From: Lentinus brumalis
Lineage: Eukaryota > Basidiomycota > Agaricomycetes > Polyporales > Polyporaceae
DNA length: 64,000 bases
Direction of reading: 5' to 3'
Assembly: GCA_001792895.1 (NCBI GenBank)
Contig: MARA01000008.1
Coordinates: 1,364,001-1,428,000 of the forward strand
The position numbers and the translations under genes were made by a program. The notes under the pieces are model-generated. The model did not search any database. It was not told where the DNA came from and worked only from the letters and a program-made list of their open reading frames with translations. Positions 22,301 through 31,281 of the stretch are shown here, piece after piece (position 1 is the first letter of the stretch; each line of letters starts with the position of its first letter).

Positions 22301-23534
22301 TCGGTGACTGAAGCTCCGATGGCCTGGAGGCGGAAGACGGCGCGACGGACGTCGGCGATCCACGCAGTCATCGTCTGGTCATCGCGCTTCCTCATCTGGT
22401 AGAGGTCGCGGCGACGCGAGAGACGCGTGCCGAGTCCACGGGACTGGTGGACGTTTTGAAGCTCGCACCAGAGCGTGTTTGCGTCGGTGTGATGGGCGTG
22501 GGGGAGCTGCGACGGGTCGAGGTTGAGTGTGATCTCGGCGCAGGCCTGGTCGTTCTTCTTGACCCAAGCGCGGACGGCAGTCGAGTTCGGGGAGCCTTGC
22601 GGGCACGGGGTGTCGCCGGACGTGATGTCCCAGAGCCCCTGGCGCACGAGCACAGCGCGCATGAGGATGGACCACTCCGCGTAGTTCGAGTCGTCGAGCT
22701 TCGAAATCGACGGGGACATGATGGGGACGAAGGGGGACGAATGGACGAGACGGGGTTCGAGACGGACGAGCAAGACGTACGGTTCAATCGGGGTTCGCGT
22801 GCGGGTTCAACGGGGCCGCAGTTCGATCGGGGGTTCGTGCGCGGGTTCAGCGGGGCCGCGGTTCAATCGAGGGAGTCGTACGACGGGTTCAACGGGGCCG
22901 TCGGGTTCGAGAGCGAGTGGACGGTGACTTCGGCCTCACCGGGCAGTCCTCGGATGACCTCCGAGTAAGGCGGACGCGATTGTGTAGATTTTCGTGACGG
23001 CGAGAGCACGCGAAGAGACGGGATGAGAAGAGAATCAATTGCGGGGGCGCGTTTGTCCTCTGTAGACTAGAAGAAAGACGGCGGGTGACGGGAGGTAGAG
23101 GCAATCGCGTGAGGACGAGCGAAGAAAATACACGGTATATGTAATCTAAACTAGCGCCGACCAGATTCTAATCTATCGATGTAAGTACGAGCTCGAACCG
23201 CAAGATGCCGGTGAGCGTCACAGACTACAACACGTACCCCTAGAGGCATCGCAATTCTGACAGCTCGCCCGTACGACGTGAGGACATGCTCTCTGAATCG
23301 CATGTCGAAAGGGGAGTGCAGCTCCTTGGCAATCCCTGCAGACAGAGTCAGCAGAGCGTGGATGATAGTGTTGGGTATGATGTTTTTACCAGTCCAAAAG
23401 GAAGGAGAGATCGGCCCTGGGACATTCCTGAGCGACCTTTGCTTCAACCTCCTCCTTACCGGAGGCAGGATAGACAGGACGACCAAGGCACATATTAGAG
23501 CGATGAAGGAAGCAGACGTAATCGCCATCGCCAT
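19368..23534 (-). CDS. Cytochrome P450-1, carrying a retrotransposon in an intron
   Basis: This is a microsomal P450 monooxygenase. It starts with an N-terminal anchor (ITSASFIALICALVVLSI), a basic RRRLKQRSLRN stretch and the proline hinge VPGPISPSF. Later come the I-helix motif LGATDTTS, the K-helix EAIIRETVRL (ExxR), the PERW motif in WKPERWLAPL, and the haem loop FLAGPRACIG (FxxGxRxCxG) with its cysteine ligand. An intron splits this loop between Cys and Gly. The exons can be joined in frame throughout by comparison with P450-2, so the coding parts look intact. A 1630-base LTR element lies in the intron after the FREHVLTSYGRAVRIAMPLG exon, five bases past the GT donor. The C-terminus is about 50 residues longer than in P450-2. 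The start could be the ATG at 23534 or 23528. A TATATAG-type box sits about 30 bases upstream. The substrate is unknown. Confidence 0.82.
21603..21852 (-). repeat. 3' LTR (element orientation)
   Basis: This is the 250-base LTR, identical to 22983-23232. It is preceded on the plus strand by the target-site duplication CGTAC. Confidence 0.92.
21973..22719 (-). CDS. Retrotransposon Gag (UBN2/Copia-type) with CCHC zinc knuckle
   Basis: A single-exon frame of 248 residues starts at ATG 22719; the longer upstream frame begins at a non-ATG codon. The N-terminal part has the Copia Gag signature pattern, LDDSNYAEWSILMRAVL, followed by LWDITSG. The middle has RDLYQMRKRDDQTMTAWI and LTSGLPPSFEHF. Near the C-terminus is a CX2CX4HX4C knuckle, CFHCMRKGHYKAQC. 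The protein would package element RNA into particles. The frame is open from end to end, which fits a recently active element. Confidence 0.9.
   Translation of the reverse strand: MSPSISKLDDSNYAEWSILMRAVLVRQGLWDITSGDTPCPQGSPNSTAVRAWVKKNDQACAEITLNLDPSQLPHAHHTDANTLWCELQNVHQSRGLGTRLSRRRDLYQMRKRDDQTMTAWIADVRRAVFRLQAIGASVTEEDHILVLTSGLPPSFEHFVVTLDVTPESELTLELVHRRLLNEDSRQHPFPSSSSTVALVAAAAAARPRTRTPIELITCFHCMRKGHYKAQCPDLQPAAANGAVEEHAF
22795..22910. repeat. Short imperfect tandem repeats in the element leader
   Basis: GGGTTCAACGGGGCCGC-like units recur three to four times between the 5' LTR and gag. They could fold in the RNA or act as a packaging signal, but this is a guess. Confidence 0.5.
22983..23232 (-). 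repeat. 5' LTR (element orientation)
   Basis: This is the 250-base LTR, identical to 21603-21852, followed by the target-site duplication CGTAC at 23233-23237. It contains TATATG- and TTTTC-like stretches that could serve as promoter elements. I could not recognise a standard initiator-tRNA primer-binding site just inside it. Confidence 0.92.
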
Positions 23535-24027
23535 CACACTGGGGGAGCCTGGAAGATATCAGCTATATATCACCCAGGCTGTTGGCAGTGTTTGTTCGAG
23601 GTCAAGAGCATGAGCGCCGCCTTGACTTTACCGCGAGCTCTGTTCGGATTCCATCGTGATTGCACGGGATGCGTTTGTGTGCACCACAGGAAGCAGCGGT
23701 CGCGAGCTCATCATAGACAATTTATCAGGAAGAAGTACCGCCAAGTGCTAGTGCGCGAGCTGCTGACTCTGTTGTTTCTGCAGAAAATGCCGGCATGGGC
23801 GGGAGGAGGGTCACGATGTCAATGGTTCTCGTGTTCAAGCCAATGGGCGCCTCTCAAATCACTTCGGTGTATCGGCCCGTGGCACCGAAATTGAAAACCA
23901 CATAAGTAAGTACTAGTACTTCGACTCTGCCACAACTATCTATCTCTTTTGCTGCCGGGTCCGGGCTCGTTGAGCTTAGCCTTCTGCGCCCCCGTGAGGA
24001 TACCTGCGGCGCTGCCATAGTGTCATC
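23535..24027. other. Intergenic region upstream of P450-1
   Basis: The P450-1 promoter lies here. Other open frames have no recognisable features. Confidence 0.45.
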
Positions 24028-24388
24028 ATGGGCGATCTCCTCGGAGTCCATACGCCTAGCGGCGTAACATTACTGGATATTCTCATGGACCCACATCGAG
24101 AAGGCAAGCCTTGTTGCACTTATGACTGCTTCCTTTCTAATGTCTGATGTTTGAGCCCACTAGTGGAGGCGTTGTATAAGCCGCCAGTTGTACCGAAGGG
24201 CGGTCGGGATTGTGACGCGGGAGAGCATCTGACCCCGCTGGCGCATCTGCCGGCAAGTCCAGCCTACGTCCTCGACCCTGAGCTGAAATCACCGCTCACG
24301 GTACAGTTCACGCGGTCTTAAGACGCCTCCGGGACACTCATATAACGTTCACTTGTAGGTTACCGCTGGGGTGACTCTGGTCCAGTAG
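24028..24388 (+). CDS. Candidate small protein gene (80 residues), unknown
   Basis: Three exons, 24028-24103, 24164-24300 and 24359-24388, join in phase to a complete 80-residue frame, starting MGDLLGVHTPSGVTLL and ending AGVTLVQ before TAG. The first intron would use a GC donor (GCAAGC) and the other is GT-AG. The protein is soluble-looking with no signal peptide and no family I recognise. It ends 10 bases before the ATG of the broken 7TM-4. It may instead be a fragment of a larger degraded gene. Confidence 0.3.
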
Positions 24389-24398
24389 GGGGCTCATC

Positions 24399-25216
24399 AT
24401 GGTCGACATAGCTGAACCTAATGCGTCCCTCATCGGGTTCGCACTGCAGCTCTTTGCTACCGGTGTGCACGCCGCCTTTCGTTACGGTGAATGCTCTCAG
24501 CTCATTATTTTTACTACAGGGGCATATTGCGTCTATGTACTCCGATGCGCAAGCATCATGCAGAAGAAAGTTCGCGACGGAGTCTCTCTCTGGTTGCCAA
24601 TTGCTTGCGCGCTCATATTAACAATCACACTTACGGTGAGCACGAATAGTTCAAGACCGTGCCCTATCACATCCTGAAAATTACGTAGGATCTTATCATG
24701 AACGCCATACTCGTCTATCAAGCCTATGAGATTAGGGGAACGGAACCGCTCGACCCGGTCGCGACGATTGGCCGCAGTGCCCGCCACTCCGAGTAATGAC
24801 CCGTTGGGTATCAGCAAGAACGTTCTCATTGTAGTTCTCGGTATTGTATCGGACGTCATTATTGTACGTGCGATATATCCCGCTTGTTTTGCAACGTTTG
24901 ATGCGCATGCTCTCCCGCAGGTGTATCGCACTTTTGTCATTTGGGACCTAGCCGTTCTCATGGTCTTACTTCCCATCGGTCTACTCCTCGCTGACATAGG
25001 TGAGAGTAGCCCTTTCTTCTGTACGGTCATTCATGCTCACAGCATTGATTCTTAGCTTTGGGCATCTGGGCAGTATGGACGTTGGCGTCCAGCGGGAGCG
25101 GCACTGACCCAGTCCTCGCAGCGGTCACCCCAAGGGTACGGTACTTCTTCCTGCCTGTGCGGTACCGACTCAAAGTGAGTGAGCTGACGGCGGCGAACGT
25201 AAGACACATACGCTAG
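24399..25216 (+). pseudogene. Truncated, frameshifted seven-helix gene 7TM-4
   Basis: Exon 1 (24399-24462), exon 2 (24520-24635), the exon 3 region (24689-24863), exon 4 (24921-24999) and the start of exon 5 (25056 on) match the family, with NASLIGFALQLFATG, then VYRTFVIW, LLPIGLLLADI and LGIWAVWTL. The exon 3 interval is 175 bases instead of a multiple of three, so the frame breaks between VATIG and PATPSN and hits TAA. In exon 5 homology stops after RVRYFFLP, and the frame ends at TAG 25216. The last three to four exons (helices 6 and 7 and the tail) are missing, replaced by the 3' end of MFS-C only 24 bases further on. The gene is almost certainly inactive. Confidence 0.8.
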
Positions 25217-25240
25217 TCGATTGGCAGTATGAACCCACTA

Positions 25241-27389
25241 TCACAAGACGAATTGGTACCATATGCTATCATCACCAGCCGCCATAACCCCTTCGGAACC
25301 CTTTTTCGGCGCTTCTACCAATCCACTCTCATTCCGAAGCGTCTCCTTCCGCTTGTTCTCAGCAGAGAGCCAGACATAATTGCCCACGGCACAGAGGACG
25401 GTGACGATCTGGAACACCAAGAGGGTGATGGTCGCAGACGTATATCGAGGTGCCGGAGACAGCGTGCCGAACAACCATGTCACCAAAATCGCGCCGACGT
25501 TGGTCATGGAATTCACGAATGCAAGGGCCGTGGCACGTCGGGGGAAGGGCGCCGAATTGTTTGCGACCCACGTCCCGAGGGGAGGACCTATGCCGAAACA
25601 CCCGGGGACGAGCAGGAACAGAGAGCCGTAACGCACTCGGTCGACATAGGATGCTGGAGGTATCGTCAACGCCTGACCTAACGGTAAGCCGGGCTGACGC
25701 ACCTAAAAATATAGCGAACCCTGCCGTGGCTAGAGCACCGAAAACCACCATCGTGAATCCGCGCTGGCCGTATCTGTCAGAGAAGAAGGAGGCGATTATG
25801 GCCACTTGTGACGAGTTAGTCAGTATGCGGTAGAGTCGGAAAGCTGCACGCACGAACAGCGGCCACTGCAAATGGCGGCACGCTCATGAGTTGTGCTTGA
25901 GTGCCCTCGTAGCCAAGGCCGGTCAGTATTATTGGTAGGAAGCTTTGAAGGGAACCGCTCAGTGAGTAGTTGCCACACGGTCGCCAGATTGCGCATACAT
26001 ACTAGCCTAATCCTGAGACCGACGCTCCTAGGATTCACAGTCAGGACTGCGTAGCCTTACGGAAACCCGAGCATGGTTCTCACCGTTCAAGAAGCCTGCG
26101 AGGCCGATGAGCAGAACATGGGGACGGCGGAATGTCCGACTGATTTCCTCCCACTTGAACGCGTCGCCTGGTTCGTCTACAAGCATGATACCTTCCTCAT
26201 GCAGAGTGCGAGCGATATGCGCCTTGTCCGCATTTGTGAGGAACGGAAGGGAGATGGGCGTGTTTGGGAGGAGATAGTAGGCTACACCACCGTACAAGAT
26301 GGTGAATAGTCCTTCCTACGATCAAATATTTGTTCTGAGCCGTCTACTGTCCGCGCTCGACGACGGACTTACCAGGATAAAAAGCCATGCCCATCCCGAC
26401 TTGTTGCCGATACCGTCCATCTTCACAATCGCCGCTGCCAACAGACCAGAGAAGGCGGACGCTATGGACACGGCGGAGAACATTATCGACGTTCTGGTAG
26501 CTCTCTCAGTCAGTAGAGGAGGGGCACCGTGTAATACGGACACACCTCAGCTGGAGCTTCCTCCGCGGGTAGAAGGATGCTAGGTACAAGGAAATCCCGG
26601 GAAGTAGACCACCTTTCCACCATGGTCAGCGCGACGAGAATGCCTGCAAGGATGAACAACCCAGTACCTTCCACCAACCCGAGGAAGAACCGACATGCGA
26701 GTAAGCCGGAGTAGCTACGTACGAATCCTGTGGTATCACTGTGAGTTAGGTTCACGATGCCGTTCGGGATGGCGCAAGTATGTACTTGCCTTGCATGGTG
26801 CACGTAAAGCCCCAAAGAATGGCCAGAGTTGGAAGCATCAGACGTGGGCCTACAACCTGAGAAAGCATATGAAGATATGTAAGCCCGAAGAGACATAGAC
26901 ATGCATACCTTCATCAATAGGTTTGTTGCGAACTCGATAATGGTGTAGGGCCTGTGACGTCAGGTCAGTGCTATATGGTGGCCAACACGGTTCATACGTA
27001 CACAAGGGTAACGGTCAGAGCAACGCTATACTGCACATGATGTCAGTATGCTTCCAGTCAAAGCGAAAAGGGGGAGTACTCACTTGATACGGCGTCATGT
27101 TTAGCTCTTCCAGTAGACCAGCAACCGCTGCGTTACTGATATTGCCTTTGTCCTATCGACAGGCTGTATCAGCAAAGTGAAAGGACAACAACGCCAATGA
27201 ACGTACCAGAGAGGATAGGAAGAACAACACCGTCACCACAGGAAGTACTGCGACGTCAATCTTCGTCCAGAGGTTCGCGCTGGGGCCTTCCTGAGAAGAC
27301 CCAACGAGTTCAACACATCCCCCGATTTGTGCGTCATACTCGTCAACCTTGCGCTCTTTCGAGTCGACGGATTTTGTGCTGGATGGCAT
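25241..27389 (-). CDS. MFS transporter C, ACS type
   Basis: This is a paralog of MFS-A and MFS-B, starting at ATG 27389 and ending at TGA 25241. Landmarks are LWTKIDVAVLPVVTVLFFLSSL, DKGNISNAAVAGLLEEL, PYTIIEFATNLLMK, LPTLAILWGFTCTMQG, ACRFFLGLVEG, SAFSGLLAAAIVKMDG, LPNTPISLPFL, LMSVPPFAVAAV, FFSDRYGQRG, PPLGTWVANN and the C-terminal GDDSIWYQFVL. About 13 exons join in phase. The intron after TCTMQ/G uses a GC donor (GCAAGT) where MFS-A and MFS-B have GT. A TATATAA box lies about 85 bases upstream of the ATG. Its C-terminus resembles MFS-B more than MFS-A. It is tail-to-tail with the broken 7TM-4. Confidence 0.83.
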
Positions 27390-28224
27390 GTCGAAGGTGG
27401 AGAGCCTTCAGACGATGAGGGGATCTCCCTCGCACTGATGGCAATGAATCGGGAGCTGGTTTTGAGGCTTTGTTATATAGCAGCTCGCCCGCTGCTCTTC
27501 GCCGCGTGGAGATTGATTGGATTGAATCGAGCGCATCGCTCGCGGGCGTCACGGTCTTGTCTTATGCTGCATACTAGCTGTGCTGCGACCTGCTGCGACG
27601 CCGTGTTCTTCACGCCCTTGCACGGTCAAACGCGACTTCTTTTCCCCCACCCCGCTCGTACCTATCACGCCGCGCAACATAGCCAAGGGGTTCTAAAGAT
27701 CATGAGAATGCCTGCATGACGGGACCATTTGAAGCGCCGTTACTTGGCTTCGAACTTCGAAGTGCGAGAAGTCGTTACATTCGCAGCGCTTCAGCAGCGA
27801 CCACATGTCGTCGGCATCGGCGAAGCGCTATAGTCTCTCACGCCCACTCACAATTCACCCCTCAGGCCTCAGGGGGTAAGCATCGTTCTGATTCTGATTC
27901 TGATACGTTCCTCACCTGACGAAGAGACAAAGTCACTGCAAGCCTGCGCTGCTGGCTGCTGCTGGCTGGTCAAAGTCCACATCGATGCTGCGCGAAGACT
28001 TTTGGGAACCCGGCGCGGGTTGTCGATGAGTGCCTTGTGCATCCTAGTGAGGGATGTGGAACAAGACGCGATGTCGTGCTCCGCGGGGATGTTCGCGGCT
28101 AGGAAGTCTTGAGATAGCTGACTCTGGAGTATTGTCTGAGGAGGCGAAATCGTGAAGAGGAACGAGTGAGTCCTTGGCATGATAGAGTCAAGACCTGTCG
28201 GAATCATGCATTACGGACGCACTG
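27390..28224. other. Intergenic region upstream of MFS-C
   Basis: It contains the MFS-C promoter and short simple repeats (TCTGAT units near 27889-27903; GCTGCTGGCT units near 27948-27970). No gene is supported. Confidence 0.45.
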
Positions 28225-28930
28225 AGAATGTGTACGCTAGTAAGTAGGCTCGATAGTCCAGCCGGTCGGGTTCAAAGTCCGCTACGCAGAGAACCCGAAC
28301 GGCTGGTCCAACTCGTAGGGCGTTTGGGAGGACGTCCGTATATGGACCCCGTGTGACTCTGGACTTAGTGAAATCGAGCCAACGGCTCTCTGTCAATCCA
28401 GTGAGTACACCTTTCCTTAGGAGCCCAATCAGCCAAAACTGCACAGAGGCTCTTACCTGCTAATGCCCTGAGCATTTTGTATATACTCAATCCTCTCGTG
28501 AATGTCCGCCTACCCCGGAACTCGACGAACAGCCTGTCGAGGCGGCTCTCTCTGACTCCAGGCGCTCAGGGGAGCTCAGCACAGCTCTCAGCGCGCGGGG
28601 GCTTAGAGCGAGAACGCTCCCTCGACAGCCTTGACATCAAGCTCAGATGTTCTGAGAGAACTACAGAGAAATTGAGTATATAGGATGGGTATGTCCTGCG
28701 TTGAGGAGCCTGCTTACCAAAATTGAGGCAAAGTCTTCCACTCTAGGGGTGTCCCCAGGAGGTTCACAAACTGCCGTTCGCGCGATTTCACCAAGTCCAG
28801 AGTCACACGGGGTCCATATACGGACGTCCTCCCAAATGGCCTACGAGTTGGACCAGTCGTTCGGGCATCTGCTCTATTTCGCGCCCCGCTGATGCCCGAT
28901 CGACTGGTTTCGAGTCTAGCTAGTAAGTGC
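28225..28930. repeat. Large imperfect palindrome / foldback element (~0.7 kb)
   Basis: The stretch 28300-28376 is nearly the reverse complement of 28781-28863; both include CGTCCGTATATGGACCCCGT or its complement, and GGACCAG/CTGGTCC. Weaker matches extend outwards to about 28225 and 28930, and inwards to TATATACTCAAT (near 28490) facing ATTGAGTATATA (near 28670), and AGCCTGTCGAG facing CTCGACAGCCT. The whole could fold as one long hairpin. It may be a foldback transposon, a MITE or a duplication junction. No coding frame inside is convincing. Confidence 0.7.
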
Positions 28931-29380
28931 TTCGCGCATGCATTGGTCGTGGAACAACTTGACGCGCCGACTGAAGAGCCGCAGAACCGACCGGGCCGAT
29001 CTGTCCGCGGCCCGGGTGCGACACTGTCTCTCGAGCTTGTCTCGAGCTGAGCTCCTCCCACCTCGCACTGTGTCCTATTGCGTCTTCTAGATATTCACTC
29101 TCGGATCGCGACACCTCTCAGTGAGGAGTAGGTCTGCATAGCAAGACAGCTGGCCGCACCGGAGCATCACTGTGCAACTTGAAGGCGTGCAGTGAGGCGA
29201 AGCGCTTGCAGTCATGAGTCAATCAAGGTCAAACATGACTCGTCCGCGGCTCATATCACTCGGCCACGATTCTCTGCGAGTAACGTCAAAGCTATCGAGA
29301 GCTGCTTGTTGAAGCAACAGGTTAGAATTAAGCAATATCACCATAGCTCATCTCACTCATCCCTACAGAGACTGTCGAGC

Positions 29381-30747
29381 ATGTACCCCGACAAGCTGTG
29401 GTTGGAGACCCCCTTGATCAAGTCCGTCCACATCTCCTCACTCCTCGGCTGTGATGCCTACCTCAAATTTGAGGTTGGTTTTGTTGCTCTGCGATGGTGT
29501 CAGCCGCATACTGAAGGCGAAGCGCAGACGTTGCAGCCCCCTCAGTCCTTCAAAGCTCGCGGCATCTCTCACTTTGCGCAACATGCCGTTCGCACCCATG
29601 GGCCGGGCGTGCATCTCATAATCGCCTCGAGTGGTAACGCCGGACTTGCCGCTGCATGGGCGGCCAAGACATTGGGCGTGAAGTGCACCGTGTACTTGCC
29701 CCATGGCGCCAGTCAGTCGACGATCGACTTCATGCGCAAGGACGGCGCCGACGTCGTCGTCGCGGGGAGTTATTACTTGGAGGCGTATCGGCGCGCAAAA
29801 CAGGCCGTAGAAGCGGATCCTAGCGCGTAAGTTTGGACGAAGATGTCTGCCACACGAGCTGTGCTCACCGGCACCGTTTGCTAGAGTCTTGGTACCTTCG
29901 TACAACGATCCCGTCCTATGGGACGGGCATGCAAGCTTGATTCATGAAATCAGGCAACAGCTTCCAGACGGGACCACACCCGACGCTATATTTTGCAGTG
30001 CAGGTGGTGGAGGGCTTGCCGGCGGCATCATGACAGGCTGCAAGGCGGTCGGCTGGGACCATGGTGCGCTTGCTTGTACAAGTTGTCAAGTGTGTTCGAG
30101 TCTTGACGCTAACATCCTATACAGTACCAGTTGTGACGGCGGAAACCCATGGGTCAAACTGCTTCTATCAATCTCTATCGCTGAACGACGGACCATTCGT
30201 CGGAATTGCGGAGTCTAGGAAGATCTCGGAAGGAACTACCGCACAGCACGACCAGGAACACGACGTGATTGTCGCTCACCTCGACAAGCTAACGTCCCGC
30301 GCCACGTCGCTCGGAGCAACCTCTCCTTCTGCTGCTGTGGTCAAGATGGCACTTCAAAGAGCAGGTGGCATCAAGAGCGTATGCGTCTCCGACGAGATGA
30401 CGATGCAAGCCTGCTTGTCCTTTGCAGGTGCGCCTGGTCGTGCTCGGAAGGAATCGGCCTGGGATGCTCACTGCTGATTCGCAGAGGATCACAAAACGTT
30501 GGTCGAGTTGGCGTGTGCGGTGACCCTGACTCCCGCGTACAACCCGACGCTGTTTCGAGCTCTTGTTCCTCCGTCAGACAAGCCCGCTACCGTCGTGTTT
30601 GTACTTTGCGGTGGATTTAAGATATCGTTGCAGGACCTCAAAGAGTACGAACGCATCGTTGAGGCGGAACTTGCAGCGGGTGGGGAGTGGGATATCGTAC
30701 TGAACGGTCAAAATTTCACCATTCCCAAGGCTGGATGGGACCGGTAA
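29381..30747 (+). CDS. PLP-dependent L-serine/L-threonine dehydratase-like enzyme
   Basis: Exons are 29381-29473, 29537-29826, 29885-30063, 30125-30427 and 30485-30747, totalling 1128 bases and 375 residues. The fold-type II PLP signature is complete. QSFKARG has the Schiff-base lysine at about residue 37, SSGNAGLA is the Asn loop, and SAGGGGLAGG (about 166-175) is the phosphate-binding glycine loop. LCGGF near the C-terminus holds the cofactor ring region. Family members (serine ammonia-lyase, Cha1-type) turn serine or threonine into pyruvate or 2-oxobutyrate plus ammonia. The opening DKLWLETPLIKS matches that family. The usual role is amino-acid catabolism, but inside this locus it could instead act on a pathway intermediate. 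I cannot tell which. Confidence 0.87.
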
Positions 30748-31281
30748 CGGTGTGCGTCTGGTGTGTTAAGTAGTATGTAGAAGTGAAATGTGGGATTATG
30801 TGGCACCGAACGGTTTCCACATATTGTTCCTACTAGACTCGGATGCGAATGTTAACAGATTGACCCAGACTAAGTAAGTAGTACAGCTGCATGTGTCATC
30901 GTGCCACTTCTCTTACTTCCACATACCGTGTGTATAGCACTGCACGGAGCTTGGGCTGTGGGGTTAGGCGATCGGACCGAATATCCGGGCGGTCCGGACA
31001 TACCCGAGCAAAGACAAGCTGAAGAGACTTCTGCATAGCTACCACCGAGCTACCACCGAGCTGCCACCTAGACCAGCTGCACAAGCCTTGCAATCGCCTC
31101 ATGCTCTGCGTTTACATCTCTGCATTCTTGCATCCCTGCACGTAAACTGTACGAGTACTGGTCTACATACATCACAAATGATGCCCGAAGAAGCCCCGGA
31201 TCGCCGTACCGCAGCCGCCGACCAGGCGTTCATCCTTCTTTTCTGGACCCGCACAACGCAGCGGACACTGTGGCATACAGC
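30748..31281. other. Intergenic region PLP enzyme / P450-2
   Basis: No gene is seen. A short tandem repeat (GCTACCACCGA-like units) lies near 31038-31072. Confidence 0.5.

Larger units (their letters stand above)
21603..23232 (-). mobile_element. Young gag-only LTR retrotransposon (Copia-type, TR-GAG-like)
   Basis: Two 250-base long terminal repeats, 21603-21852 and 22983-23232, are identical base for base as I read them. They begin TG and end CA, and are flanked by a perfect 5-base target-site duplication, CGTAC (21598-21602 and 23233-23237). The 1130-base interior encodes only a Gag protein with a zinc knuckle on the minus strand. There is no room for protease, integrase or reverse transcriptase. 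A purine-rich GAGGGGTTG lies next to the 3' LTR in element orientation and may be the polypurine tract. The identical LTRs imply a very recent insertion that must have used enzymes from an autonomous relative elsewhere. Confidence 0.92.

Noticed and set aside
21973..22363. Second minus-strand frame across the gag gene
   Set aside because: It is an antisense or alternate-frame shadow of the Gag frame, which alone has the zinc knuckle.
28255..28290. tRNA B-box-like GGTTCAAAGTCC inside the palindrome
   Set aside because: The spacing and bases do not fit the B-box consensus, and no cloverleaf or A-box could be placed around it.
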